The translations under genes and the position numbers were made by a program. This document shows positions 51,771 through 63,339 of a DNA stretch of 64,000 nt, in pieces; position 1 is the first letter of the stretch, and each line of letters opens with the position of its first letter. The notes beneath the pieces are model-generated. The model ran no database searches. It was not told where the DNA came from and was given only the letters and a program-made list of their open reading frames with translations. This stretch comes from Deltaproteobacteria bacterium (GTDB lineage Bacteria > Myxococcota_A > UBA9042 > PHBI01 > JACKFB01): positions 369,438 to 433,437 of the forward strand of contig JACKFB010000003.1 in assembly GCA_020632695.1 (NCBI GenBank), read 5' to 3'.

Positions 51771-53150
51771 ATGAGCCCTTCTGTACGGCGCCCCGCCACG
51801 CGCCGATCTACTATCGCCTGTAGTATCTTGCTGCTCTCCGCGGCCGCCGCCGCCCGGGCGGAGCCGCTGCCCGAGGCCGGCCGCTACGCCCCCGCCGAGC
51901 GCGCGCACCCCTACGTGCCCGACGTCCCGCCGGTGGACCCCGCCCGCGCCGAGCCGCTCAGCCTCGACGAGCTGCTCGCCTACGCCGACGCCCACGCCCC
52001 GGCCGTCCTCAGCGCCCGCGCCCGCGCCGACCTGGCCCACGCCGACGTGGTCGCCGCCGGTCCGCGGCTGCCCGCCAACCCCGAGCTGGGCCTGGGCGCC
52101 GGCGGCCGCACGGTGTCGGGTCGCACCGCCCTCGAGTTCGAGGTCTCCCTCGACCAGCGGCTGGAGATCGGCGGTGAGCCGCGCCTGCGCCGCCGCGCCG
52201 CTCGCGCCGAGCAGCAGACGGCCCAGGCCGCGGTCGACGAGGTGCGCTGGGAGACCCACGTCGAGGTGCACCGGCTGCACGCCGACCTGCTGCTGGCCGC
52301 CGAGCGTCGCGTTCAGGCCGAGCGTTTCATCGCGTTCTCCACCTCGCTGCACGAGGTGGCCGAGCGGCAGGTCGCGGCGGGCGAGTCCTCGCCCATCATC
52401 CGCCTCGTGACCGGCGCCGACCTGGCCGAGACCCGGGAGGCGGGCATCGCGGCCGTCCAGACCGAGGCGTCCTTGCGGACTCGGCTGGCGGCGCTGGTCG
52501 GGTGGCCGGCGGACACGCCGCTGGCGCTGCGCGGCGAGCTGGCTCCGATTCGCCGCGCCCCGGCGACCGAGGCGCTCCTGGCGGTGATGGCCGAGCACCA
52601 CCCGCAGGTGCGCGCCCGGGAGCTGGCGGTGGCTTCGCAGCGCGCGCGGGTCGAGCTGGAGCGCCGCGAGGCCTGGCCCGAGCCCACCGTGGGTCTGAGC
52701 TACGGGCGCGAGGCGGCGCCGGGGCCCGGGCCGGCGGCGCACGTCTGGCTGGTGAACCTGAGCGTGCCGCTGCCGATGGTGCACGCGAACCAGGGGCCGC
52801 GAGAGCGCGCGCTGGCCGAGCTGAGGCTGGCCGACCGTGAGCGCGAGGCCTCGGTCATCGCGCTGCGCAGCGCGCTGGAGCAGGCGGCCCGCGCCCTGGA
52901 CGCCGCGGTGGACCGGGTGGAGCTGTACTCGGAGGAGGTGATGCCCCAGCTCGAGCGCAACCTGGCGCTGCTGGGGCGGGCCTACGAGCTGGGCGAGGTG
53001 GACATCCACCAGGTCTCGCAGACCCGGCAGCGGCTCCTCGACGCGTCGAGCCGCTACCTGGATGCGCGCATCGCCTACTTCGAGACCGCCGCGACGCTGG
53101 AAGGGCTCGTGGGCACCGAGCTGTGGACGGACGCGGAGGTGGCGCCGTGA
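51771..53150 (+). CDS. TolC family outer-membrane factor (CzcC-like)
   Basis: 459 residues. ATG 51771 has AGGA six bases upstream, eight bases after the peptidase stop. The signal peptide is MSPSVRRPATRRSTIACSIL followed by LLSAAAAARA. Two OEP repeats follow, beginning LSLDELLAYADAHAPAVLSARARADLAHADV and RAPATEALLAVMAEHHPQVRARELAVA, with long coiled-coil helices forming the periplasmic tunnel. It is the exit duct for the RND pump encoded two genes later. Operator 2 overlaps its signal-peptide codons. Its stop overlaps the next start (GTGA). Confidence 0.9.
   Translation: MSPSVRRPATRRSTIACSILLLSAAAAARAEPLPEAGRYAPAERAHPYVPDVPPVDPARAEPLSLDELLAYADAHAPAVLSARARADLAHADVVAAGPRLPANPELGLGAGGRTVSGRTALEFEVSLDQRLEIGGEPRLRRRAARAEQQTAQAAVDEVRWETHVEVHRLHADLLLAAERRVQAERFIAFSTSLHEVAERQVAAGESSPIIRLVTGADLAETREAGIAAVQTEASLRTRLAALVGWPADTPLALRGELAPIRRAPATEALLAVMAEHHPQVRARELAVASQRARVELERREAWPEPTVGLSYGREAAPGPGPAAHVWLVNLSVPLPMVHANQGPRERALAELRLADREREASVIALRSALEQAARALDAAVDRVELYSEEVMPQLERNLALLGRAYELGEVDIHQVSQTRQRLLDASSRYLDARIAYFETAATLEGLVGTELWTDAEVAP
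51809..51825 (+). promoter_or_regulatory. Operator 2, candidate BlaI-type binding site inside the czcC-like gene start
   Basis: TACTATCGCCTGTAGTA has perfect 5-bp arms TACTA/TAGTA around seven bases and is nearly identical to the core of operator 1. It lies at codons 13-18 of the outer-membrane factor gene. I see no good -35 upstream, so it may act as a roadblock or looping site rather than controlling its own promoter. Confidence 0.6.
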
Positions 53151-54379
53151 AGCGATCGATGAGGCTGTGGTGGGTGCTGGCCATTGCCGCGTGCAGGACC
53201 GGCGGTGCGCCGGCGCCAGGGCACGCGGAGCACGCGGAGGCGGCCGAGCACGCGAAAGCGGCGGAGCACGGCGAGCACGCGGAGCACGGCGAGCATGCCG
53301 GTCACGACGAGCACGAGGGCGGCGAGGAGGAGCACGCCGAGGGCGTCGTGCAGCTCGCGCCCGCAGCGCTGGAGCGGAGCGGCGTCGAGGTGGCGCAGGC
53401 CACGGCAGGCGCGCTGGCCGGCGCGATCGAGGTCCCGGCCGAGGTGCGGCTGAACCCCGACAGGGTCGCCCACATCAGCCCGCTGGTCTCCGGCCAGCTC
53501 CTGCGCGTCGAGGTCGCCGTGGGCGACCCGGTGGAGCCCGAGCAGGCCCTCGCGACGCTGCGCAGCGTGGAGCTGGGCCAGGCGCGCGCCGAGCTGAGCC
53601 GCGCCGGCTCGCTGCTGGGCGCCGCCGCGACCAACCTGTCGCGCCAGAAGCGGCTCCGCGCCGAGGGCATCAACTCCGAGCGCAGCCTGCTCGAGGCACG
53701 GCTGGCGTGGGCGCAGGCCGACGCCGAGCGCGACGCCGCCCGCTCGCGCCTGCTGGTGTTCGGCGTCGAGGGCGGCTCGGGCCCAGACCTGACCCTCACC
53801 AGCCCCATCGCCGGCGTGGTGCTGGACCGCCACGCCACCCGCGGCGAGAACGTCACCCCCGACGACACGCTCTTCGTCGTCGCCGACCTGACCGGCGTCT
53901 GGGTCATCGGGCAGGTCTACGAGCAGCACGTCGGGCTGGTGACCCGTGGGATGGCGGCCACCCTCACGCTCAACGCCTACCCGGGCCGCACCTGGACCGG
54001 CGTCGTCGACTACGTGGGCGCCTCCCTCGACGAGTCCACCCGCGCGCTGCCGGTGCGCGTCGAGCTGGACAACCCCGACGGGGTCCTGCGGCCCGGCCTC
54101 TTCGGCGCGCTGCGGCTGTCGTCCTCGCCCGAAGGCGCCGCCACCGTGACGCTGGTCCCCGACACCGCCGTCCAGTCGGTCGAGCGCCGCACCGTCGTCT
54201 TCGTGCCCGGCGCGGAGCCCGGCCAGTTCGTCGCGCGCCCCGTCACCGTCGGCCGCTCCGGCCATGGCCAGGTCGAGGTGCTCGAGGGCCTGGCGCCGGG
54301 CGAGTCCGTGGTCACCCGCGGCGCCTTCATCCTGGTCTCCGAGCTGATGCGCGCCGAGCTGGGCCACCACGACCACTGA
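53147..54379 (+). CDS. Efflux RND periplasmic adaptor (CzcB-like) lipoprotein with His-rich segment
   Basis: 410 residues from GTG 53147 (GGAGG upstream), overlapping the previous stop. A lipobox (IAAC) is followed by a segment of about 45 residues with about 13 His and many Glu/Asp (HAEHAEAAEHAKAAEHGEHA...), which should bind divalent metal. Barrel-sandwich and helical hairpin parts follow (SGQLLRVEVAVGDPVEPEQALATL, then LTLTSPIAGVVLDRHATRGE), then the beta-barrel and C-terminal domain. The protein ends in GHHDH. It links the inner-membrane pump to the outer duct; the His-rich part may capture metal in the periplasm. Confidence 0.93.
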   Translation: MKRSMRLWWVLAIAACRTGGAPAPGHAEHAEAAEHAKAAEHGEHAEHGEHAGHDEHEGGEEEHAEGVVQLAPAALERSGVEVAQATAGALAGAIEVPAEVRLNPDRVAHISPLVSGQLLRVEVAVGDPVEPEQALATLRSVELGQARAELSRAGSLLGAAATNLSRQKRLRAEGINSERSLLEARLAWAQADAERDAARSRLLVFGVEGGSGPDLTLTSPIAGVVLDRHATRGENVTPDDTLFVVADLTGVWVIGQVYEQHVGLVTRGMAATLTLNAYPGRTWTGVVDYVGASLDESTRALPVRVELDNPDGVLRPGLFGALRLSSSPEGAATVTLVPDTAVQSVERRTVVFVPGAEPGQFVARPVTVGRSGHGQVEVLEGLAPGESVVTRGAFILVSELMRAELGHHDH

Positions 54380-54406
54380 CCCTGCGTCCCTGTGAGGTCC
54401 GAACCG

Positions 54407-57548
<3,142 letters not shown>

Positions 57549-57577
<29 letters not shown>

Positions 57578-58331
57578 CGCAGCGCGCGTCCCGGGCCACG
57601 AAGTAGGCGATCAGCCCGGAGCGCGGCAGGTCGGTGAGGTTCGGCCGCGAGGCGTGCAGCATCCCCGCGGCCCAGAACGCCGCGTCGCCGGCCTCGAGGT
57701 CCACGGCGACCCCCTCGTCGATGGGCGGCGGGATCGGCGGCGGCGCCTGGCGATGGCTGCCCGGGATGAGGCGCAGACCGCCGCGCTCCTCCGGCGCGCC
57801 GTCCAGCGACAGCCAGGCGACCACCAGGCTCTCGGGCTCGCTCCGGATGTAGGCGCCATCGTGGTGGTAGCTGAACCCGACCGGGCTCCGCGGGTTCTTG
57901 AGCATCAGCACCGACTGCACCGCGCGCACCGGACCGCCGGTCAGCGCCGCCGCCACCGCCGCCACCGGCCCCTCGGCGATGAGCTGGCCGAGCCACACGT
58001 CCGCGGCGTGCAGCGCGTGGCCCAGGCGGGCGACGTGGCGCAGGCGCTCTTCCGGCGGGCTCTGGAAGGGGTCGCCCAGCGCCGGCTCCCAGAAGGGCAC
58101 GGCCCCCTCCTTCGACAGCAGGTAGCGCCCCATCATGTCCGAGGGCCAACCCGGCGCGAGCCGCTCCTCCTCGCTGGCGCGCGCCACCAGGACGCGGGCG
58201 CGCTCCAGCACCTCCGCGCAGGTGCCGGCGTCCATCAGCCCGCGGCACGTCAGCCACCCGTCGGTGGCGTAGCGCTCTCGCGCCGCGTCGTCGATCGGTG
58301 CCGGGTCTCCCTCGCTCATGCGGCGCAGCAT
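57549..58331 (-). CDS. Phytanoyl-CoA dioxygenase (PhyH) family protein
   Basis: 260 residues from ATG 58331; ATG 58319 is an alternative. A non-haem Fe(II)/2-oxoglutarate oxygenase fold: the HxD pair is His156-x-Asp158 (FSYHHDGAYI), followed by VAWLSLDGAPEERGGLRLIPGSHR, the distal His in MLHASRPN, and SGLIAYFVARD. PhyH relatives hydroxylate varied small molecules; the substrate here is unknown. The gene overlaps the end of the czcA-like gene convergently, and a hairpin separates it from the DUF2254 gene. Confidence 0.87.
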
Positions 58332-58388
58332 GTCACCGGCCGCGGAGGCGGGGCAAGCTGCCCACCCCCTGCCTCGACCGGGCTGCCA

Positions 58389-58407
58389 GCGGGGCCTTCT
58401 GCCCCGC
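58389..58407 (-). terminator. Hairpin after the DUF2254 gene
   Basis: GCGGGGC and GCCCCGC form a perfect 7-bp stem with a 5-base loop, 15 bp beyond the DUF2254 stop on the minus strand. It is a plausible terminator, although there is no U-tract. Confidence 0.5.
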
Positions 58408-58422
58408 GCGTCGTGAGTCCCC

Positions 58423-59811
58423 TCACGCCGCCTCGCGCCCGCTCAGCCACTCGCAGCACGCCGCGATCTCGTGCCAGGCGTCCGGGTCGTCCAGCAGCCG
58501 CAGCACCACCCGGAAGCGCTCGTCCACCACCCGCGCCGAGTCCTCGTCCAGCGCGGCCATCGCCCCGCGGTGGAGCTGCTTGGCGTGATGGCGCAGCAGC
58601 GCTCGCTGGTCGGGACGCCGCAGGCTCTCGGTCAGCTCGCCGAGCACGCGCATCAGCTCGATCGCCGCGTTGCGATCCTTCTGCACGTAGGGCCGGAGCC
58701 GCCCCAGAGTGCGCTCGGCGAACACCGCGAGGGTGGTCGGCCGGGTGAGCAGCCGCAGGTTCCCTTCCTCGTCGGCGAGCGCCGCTTCACGGACCTCCCG
58801 CTCCGCCAGGCGGCTCATCCCGCAGGCCAGCCTCTCCATGCACGCCGTGGCCGTGAAGGGATCGTTGATCATCGGCGACAGCGCGCGGGTGGCGATCTCC
58901 ACCAGCTCCTGCGCCAGGAACAGGATGTCCTGGCGCGGCGTGCGGCGCTCGCCGATGGCGAAGCTGCCGGCCAGCTCGTGGGCCAGCTCGCCGTGCAGGT
59001 TCTCGGGCGGCCACGCCAGCAGCAGCGCCCGGCCGCGGCGGACGAAATCGCCCGGGCGGTGCTCGATGCGGACGAGCAGGTCGCCCTCGGTGGCCAGCCG
59101 CAGCAGCGCGTCCTCGTCGAGATACTGGACGTAGCCGTCGGTCTTGCAGAGCACCGGCGCGGCCTGGCGGTAGAAGGCCTCCGGGAGCGCGGGCGGGCTC
59201 CCCAGCGCGCGCGGCATCAGCACCGCCGACGCCGCCAGCGTCGGGTGGCGCGCGGCGATGAGGGCGTCCAGCTCACGGCCCAGCGCGGCCACCACGTTCG
59301 ACGCGTGGATGGACTCGGGGACGTGGTGGATGAAGTAGATCAGCACCGCGACGCTCATCATCGTCAGCAGCAGCCCCAGCAGGATGGCGGCGTGAGGGAC
59401 GAAGAGCTCCTCGCCGTCGCCCTCGCGGATCGAGCGCAGCACCAGCAGGCAGTAGATGAAGGTGGCGATGAAGGTGCCGAGGGTGACCTGGTTGCCGCGG
59501 TCCCGCATGAAGTTGGTCAGCAGGCGCGGGCCGAACTGGGACGCGGCGTAGGCGACGGCGGCGATGGTGATGGAGAAGGTCACGCCGGCGACGGTGATCA
59601 TCGACCCGGCGATGGTGGAGAGCAGCTCCCGGGCGCCGGCCGGCTTGTTGGCGGAGAGCCATGGCACGCCCTCGAGCCAGTCAACCCCCCACATCCGGTC
59701 GCCCTCGACCATCAGGACCGAGAGGCCGACCGCCACCAACGCCATCAGCGTGGGCACGAACCAGTAGCTCGAGCGCAGATCCTCCCAGAGCTTCATCAGC
59801 CGCGACTTCAT
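58423..59811 (-). CDS. DUF2254 membrane protein
   Basis: 462 residues, typical of the family. The N-terminal half has four membrane helices (YWFVPTLMALVAVGLSVLM, AGSMITVAGVTFSITIAAVAYAA, VTLGTFIATFIYCLLVL, ILLGLLLTMMSVAVLIYFIHH). The C-terminal soluble half carries the conserved GDFVRRGRALLLAWP, TPRQDILFLAQELVEIATRALSPMINDPFTA and helical end. The function of the family is not established. It may be a channel-like or metal-linked envelope protein. It follows the TolC gene of the ABC operon by 60 bp on the same strand and could be its last gene. Confidence 0.88.
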   Translation of the reverse strand: MKSRLMKLWEDLRSSYWFVPTLMALVAVGLSVLMVEGDRMWGVDWLEGVPWLSANKPAGARELLSTIAGSMITVAGVTFSITIAAVAYAASQFGPRLLTNFMRDRGNQVTLGTFIATFIYCLLVLRSIREGDGEELFVPHAAILLGLLLTMMSVAVLIYFIHHVPESIHASNVVAALGRELDALIAARHPTLAASAVLMPRALGSPPALPEAFYRQAAPVLCKTDGYVQYLDEDALLRLATEGDLLVRIEHRPGDFVRRGRALLLAWPPENLHGELAHELAGSFAIGERRTPRQDILFLAQELVEIATRALSPMINDPFTATACMERLACGMSRLAEREVREAALADEEGNLRLLTRPTTLAVFAERTLGRLRPYVQKDRNAAIELMRVLGELTESLRRPDQRALLRHHAKQLHRGAMAALDEDSARVVDERFRVVLRLLDDPDAWHEIAACCEWLSGREAA

Positions 59812-59871
59812 CGGAACGCTCCCCGTGTCCCGAACGAGGCAGCAAGATCCGATCCATCCGCGCCGCTGCGC

Positions 59872-61410
59872 TCAGCCGGGGGCGGTCAGCCGGTCCAGCA
59901 GGCGGCCCGTCAGGTGCAGCAGCGCCAGCCGCGCCAGCTCGTAGTCGACCCGGGCGCGCACCACCCGCAGCGCGGCCTGCCGTTGGTCCTGCTGGGCGGT
60001 GACCACCTCCAGCGCGGTGCCGGCGCCGCTCTCGAAGCTGATGGCCTGCCCCTCGGCGGTCTCCCGGGCGATGGCGGCGGTGCGCTCGGCCAGCGCGATG
60101 CGGGCCTGCGCGGACGCGGCCTGCTCGTAGAGCTCGGCGACCTGCTGGGCGACCTGCTCCTCGGCGGCGCGCAGGCGCTCGGCCGCGGCGTCCACCGACA
60201 GCCGCGCCGCCGCCGCCGCGCTGCGCAGCGTCGTGCGGTTGACCGGCAGCTCCAGCGCCACCGACACCCCGCCGCTGACGGCCCCGAACTCGCCGAACTG
60301 GGTGACCGCGTCCCCGACGCTCTGGTTGCCCAGCCCCTGCAGCGACACCCAGGCGCTGGCGTCCAGCTTCAGCTCCGCCTGCTCCTCCGCGACGGCCACC
60401 TGCAGCCGCGCCTGCTCGACGTTCGCGCGGAGCTGCGTCAGCTCGACCGCGCCCACCATGGCGTCGTCGATCGCCTGCGCGAGCGGCAGGTCCAGCGCCG
60501 TGACCGCGGGCGCCTCGCCGCCGCCGGTCACCAGGTCGCTCGCCGCCAGCGAGCCCCCGACCAGCCGCGCCAGCGTGATCCGCGCCGTGCGCACCGTCGT
60601 CTCGGCTGCCAGGAGCTGCTCCTCGATGGTCGCCAGCGATGAACGCAGCGGCAGCACGGCCAGCCGCGCCATCGCCCCGGCGTCCACCTTGACCTGGGCC
60701 TCGGCCACCTGCCGCTCGGCGGTCTCCTTCGCCGCCTGCTGGATGCGCACCGCCTGCTCGGCGTACCAGAGCTCCCACCAGGCCGTGAGCACCGCCTGGG
60801 CCACCTCGCTGCCCGCCTGCTCGGCTGCCGTGCGGGCCGTGCGCTCCACCAGCCGCGCCGACCGCAGCTCGGCCTCCCACAGGGTGCGCCCGGCGCCCCG
60901 CAACAGCGGCTGCGTCGCCGAGAGCCGCAGCTCCAGCCCGTAGCCGGGGCCCAGCGACGTGGGGTCGGGGAACTGCGGCGACACGTACTTCGAGCTGGTG
61001 CGCCCCAGCGTCAGCTCGGCGGCCACCAGCGTGCCCCAGGCGAACTGCTGGTTGATGGCGACCTGGGCGTTCACCGCGTCGTTGGTGCCCGAGGACACGC
61101 CGCTGGTGTGCAGCGACGGGTTGGTCGAGTGGACGTAGTCGAGCTGGCTGGTGAAGAGCGGCGTGTAGCGCTTGTCCTCGCCGCGTACCAGCACCGCCGC
61201 GCGCTCGACCTCGATGAGGGCGCTGCGCAGGGTGGGGCTGTGCTGGGCGGCCAGGCGCACGGCGTCCTGGGCCGACAGCGGGCCCGAGGGCGGCGCGGGC
61301 GGTGGGCCGGGCTCGGTGGCGGCGGCGGGCCGGGCGGCGCAGGCGAGGGCGACCGTGAGCCCCAGCGCGAGCAGGGACGCGGCGAAGCGGGAGCGGCGGC
61401 GATCATTCAT
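59872..61410 (-). CDS. TolC family outer-membrane efflux protein
   Basis: 512 residues. The start MNDRRRSRFAASLLALGLTV is a signal peptide cleaved near AAT. Two OEP repeats begin LSAQDAVRLAAQHSPTLRSALIEVERA and LPLAQAIDDAMVGAVELTQLRANVEQARLQVAVAEEQ. The start overlaps the ABC permease stop by eight bases, so the two are translationally coupled. With the adaptor and ABC genes upstream it forms a complete MacAB-TolC-like tripartite export system. A Pro/Gly-rich segment follows the signal peptide. Confidence 0.92.
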   Translation of the reverse strand: MNDRRRSRFAASLLALGLTVALACAARPAAATEPGPPPAPPSGPLSAQDAVRLAAQHSPTLRSALIEVERAAVLVRGEDKRYTPLFTSQLDYVHSTNPSLHTSGVSSGTNDAVNAQVAINQQFAWGTLVAAELTLGRTSSKYVSPQFPDPTSLGPGYGLELRLSATQPLLRGAGRTLWEAELRSARLVERTARTAAEQAGSEVAQAVLTAWWELWYAEQAVRIQQAAKETAERQVAEAQVKVDAGAMARLAVLPLRSSLATIEEQLLAAETTVRTARITLARLVGGSLAASDLVTGGGEAPAVTALDLPLAQAIDDAMVGAVELTQLRANVEQARLQVAVAEEQAELKLDASAWVSLQGLGNQSVGDAVTQFGEFGAVSGGVSVALELPVNRTTLRSAAAAARLSVDAAAERLRAAEEQVAQQVAELYEQAASAQARIALAERTAAIARETAEGQAISFESGAGTALEVVTAQQDQRQAALRVVRARVDYELARLALLHLTGRLLDRLTAPG

Positions 61411-62608
61411 GACGCAGGGCCTCGATGGGGTTCATCCGGGCAGCCTTCCAGGCCGGCCAGAATCCGAAGATGACACCGACGGCGGCGGAGAAGCCGAAGG
61501 AGAGCAGGAGGATGCCGGGGACGGGCGCGAAGGTGAGCCCGGTCTGGTCGCACATGATGACCGAGCCGGCGAGCCCCAGCGCGATGCCCAGCAGGCCGCC
61601 CAGGGTCGCCAGCAGCGCGGCCTCGACCAGGAACTGGAGCAGCACCTCGCGGCCGCGCGCGCCGATGGCCAGGCGGATGCCGATCTCGCGCGTCCGCTCG
61701 GTCACCGAGACCAGCATGATGTTCATGATGCCGATGCCGCCCACGAAGAGCGACACGGCCGCGATGGCGCTGAGGAACGCGGTCATGTCGGCGGTGGTGC
61801 TGGTGATGGCGTTCATGATGTCCTGCATGTTGCGGACGTTGAAGTCGTCCTGGTCGCCGGGCTTGATGCGGCGCCGCTCGCGCAGCACGCGCTCGACGTC
61901 GGCCTGCACCCGCGACATGGCGCTGGCGTCGCGCGCCGACAGGTAGATGGTCGAGACGTCGAAGCCGCCGGCGATGCGGCGCTGGAACGCGCGCAGCGGC
62001 AGCAGCACCACGTCGTTCTGGTCGCTGCCCATGGTCGCGGCCTTGTTCTCCATGACGCCGACCACGTCGCAGCTCATCTTGCCCAGGCGCACGCGCTCGC
62101 CGAGGCCGCCGGCCTGCCCGAAGAGCTCCTGCTCGACCGTCTCGCCCAGGATGCACACGGGCCTCGCGCCCTGCAGCTCGGCCTCCTCGAAGGCGCGGCC
62201 CTTGGCCACGTGCCAGTCCCGCACCGCGAAGTACTCGTTGGTCACGCCCAGCGCCGTGGTCGGCCAGTTCTGGTTGCCGACGATGGCCACGGTCATCGAG
62301 CCCGCCGTCGGCGCCACCGTCACGTCGGGCACCTGCTGCGCGATGGCCTTGCTGTCGGCCAGCTCGAAGGGCGACGCCGCCGTCCGAGCCCCGCCCGGTC
62401 CACGCCCGCGCGCGCCGGGCGACGCGAAGAGCAGGTTCTGCCCCATGCTGGCGATGGACGCCGTGACGCTGCGCCTGGTCGCGTCGCCCAGGTGCACCAC
62501 GACGATGACCGCGCCCACGCCGATGACGATGCCGATGGCCGTCAGCGTCGAGCGCATCTTGTTGCGGAAGATCTCGCGGATGGCCATCAGGATGGAGCTC
62601 AGCACCAT
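61403..62608 (-). CDS. ABC transporter permease, MacB/FtsX type
   Basis: 401 residues. One N-terminal helix (KMRSTLTAIGIVIGVGAVIVVV) is followed by a large periplasmic MacB_PCD domain and three C-terminal helices of the FtsX fold (AFLSAIAAVSLFVGGIGIMNIMLVSV, EAALLATLGGLLGIALGLAGSVI, LSFGFSAAVGVIFGFWPAWKAAR), ending NPIEALRHE. ERTREIGIRLAIGA is the conserved coupling helix. It couples ATP hydrolysis to periplasmic substrate extrusion. Its start overlaps the ATPase stop (TGATG) and its stop overlaps the TolC start. Confidence 0.94.
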   Translation of the reverse strand: MVLSSILMAIREIFRNKMRSTLTAIGIVIGVGAVIVVVHLGDATRRSVTASIASMGQNLLFASPGARGRGPGGARTAASPFELADSKAIAQQVPDVTVAPTAGSMTVAIVGNQNWPTTALGVTNEYFAVRDWHVAKGRAFEEAELQGARPVCILGETVEQELFGQAGGLGERVRLGKMSCDVVGVMENKAATMGSDQNDVVLLPLRAFQRRIAGGFDVSTIYLSARDASAMSRVQADVERVLRERRRIKPGDQDDFNVRNMQDIMNAITSTTADMTAFLSAIAAVSLFVGGIGIMNIMLVSVTERTREIGIRLAIGARGREVLLQFLVEAALLATLGGLLGIALGLAGSVIMCDQTGLTFAPVPGILLLSFGFSAAVGVIFGFWPAWKAARMNPIEALRHE

Positions 62609-63339
62609 CACGAGAGCACCTCCGCCGGCGTCCCGTCCTTCAGCATCCGCCCGTCCTGGAACCACAGCACCCGCCGGGCGTAGACGGCCAGGTCCGGCTC
62701 GTGGGTGACCAGGCAGATGCTGAGGTTCCGCTCGCGATTGAGCGCCACCAGCAGCTCCATGATCTCGCGGCTGCGCTCGGAGTCGAGGTTGCCGGTGGGC
62801 TCGTCGGCCAGCAGCACCGCCGGGTCGCTGACCAGCGCCCGGGCGATGGCCACGCGCTGCTGCTGGCCACCGGAGAGCTCCGCCGGCGTGTGCTTCGCCC
62901 GGTCCGACAGGCCGACCAGCTCCAGCTTCTCCAGCGCCAGCTTGCGCCGCCGCGCCCGCCGGTAGCCGCGGTAGAGCAGCGGCAGCTCGACGTTCTCCAG
63001 CGCGCTGGTGCGGGCCAGCAGGTTGAAGCTCTGGAACACGAAGCCGATGTACTGCCGCCGGAGCAGCGCCTGCTGGTCCCGGTCCAGGCCGGCGACGTCC
63101 ACCCCCTTGAAGCGGTAGCTGCCAGCGCTCGGCGCGTCCAGCGCCCCCAGGATGTTCATGCAGGTGGACTTCCCCGAGCCGCTCGAGCCCATCACCGCGA
63201 CGAACTCCCCCTCCTCGACCACGAGATCCACGCCGTCCAGCGCCCGCACCTGGGCCGCGCCCGTCCCGTAGAACTTCTTGATGCCGCGCATCTCGATGAG
63301 CGGCGGCGCCGCGCGCGCCGCGACCGGGCCGGCGCTCAC
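62608..63339 (-). CDS. ABC transporter ATP-binding protein, MacB/LolD type
   Basis: 243 residues from GTG 63339, overlapping the adaptor stop (GTGA). Motifs: Walker A GSSGSGKST, Q-loop FVFQSFNLL, signature LSGGQQQR, Walker B AVLLADEPTGNLD and the H-loop LVTHEPD. It energises the permease encoded by the next gene. Split ATPase and permease genes contrast with E. coli MacB, where both are one chain. Confidence 0.95.
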   Translation of the reverse strand: MSAGPVAARAAPPLIEMRGIKKFYGTGAAQVRALDGVDLVVEEGEFVAVMGSSGSGKSTCMNILGALDAPSAGSYRFKGVDVAGLDRDQQALLRRQYIGFVFQSFNLLARTSALENVELPLLYRGYRRARRRKLALEKLELVGLSDRAKHTPAELSGGQQQRVAIARALVSDPAVLLADEPTGNLDSERSREIMELLVALNRERNLSICLVTHEPDLAVYARRVLWFQDGRMLKDGTPAEVLS

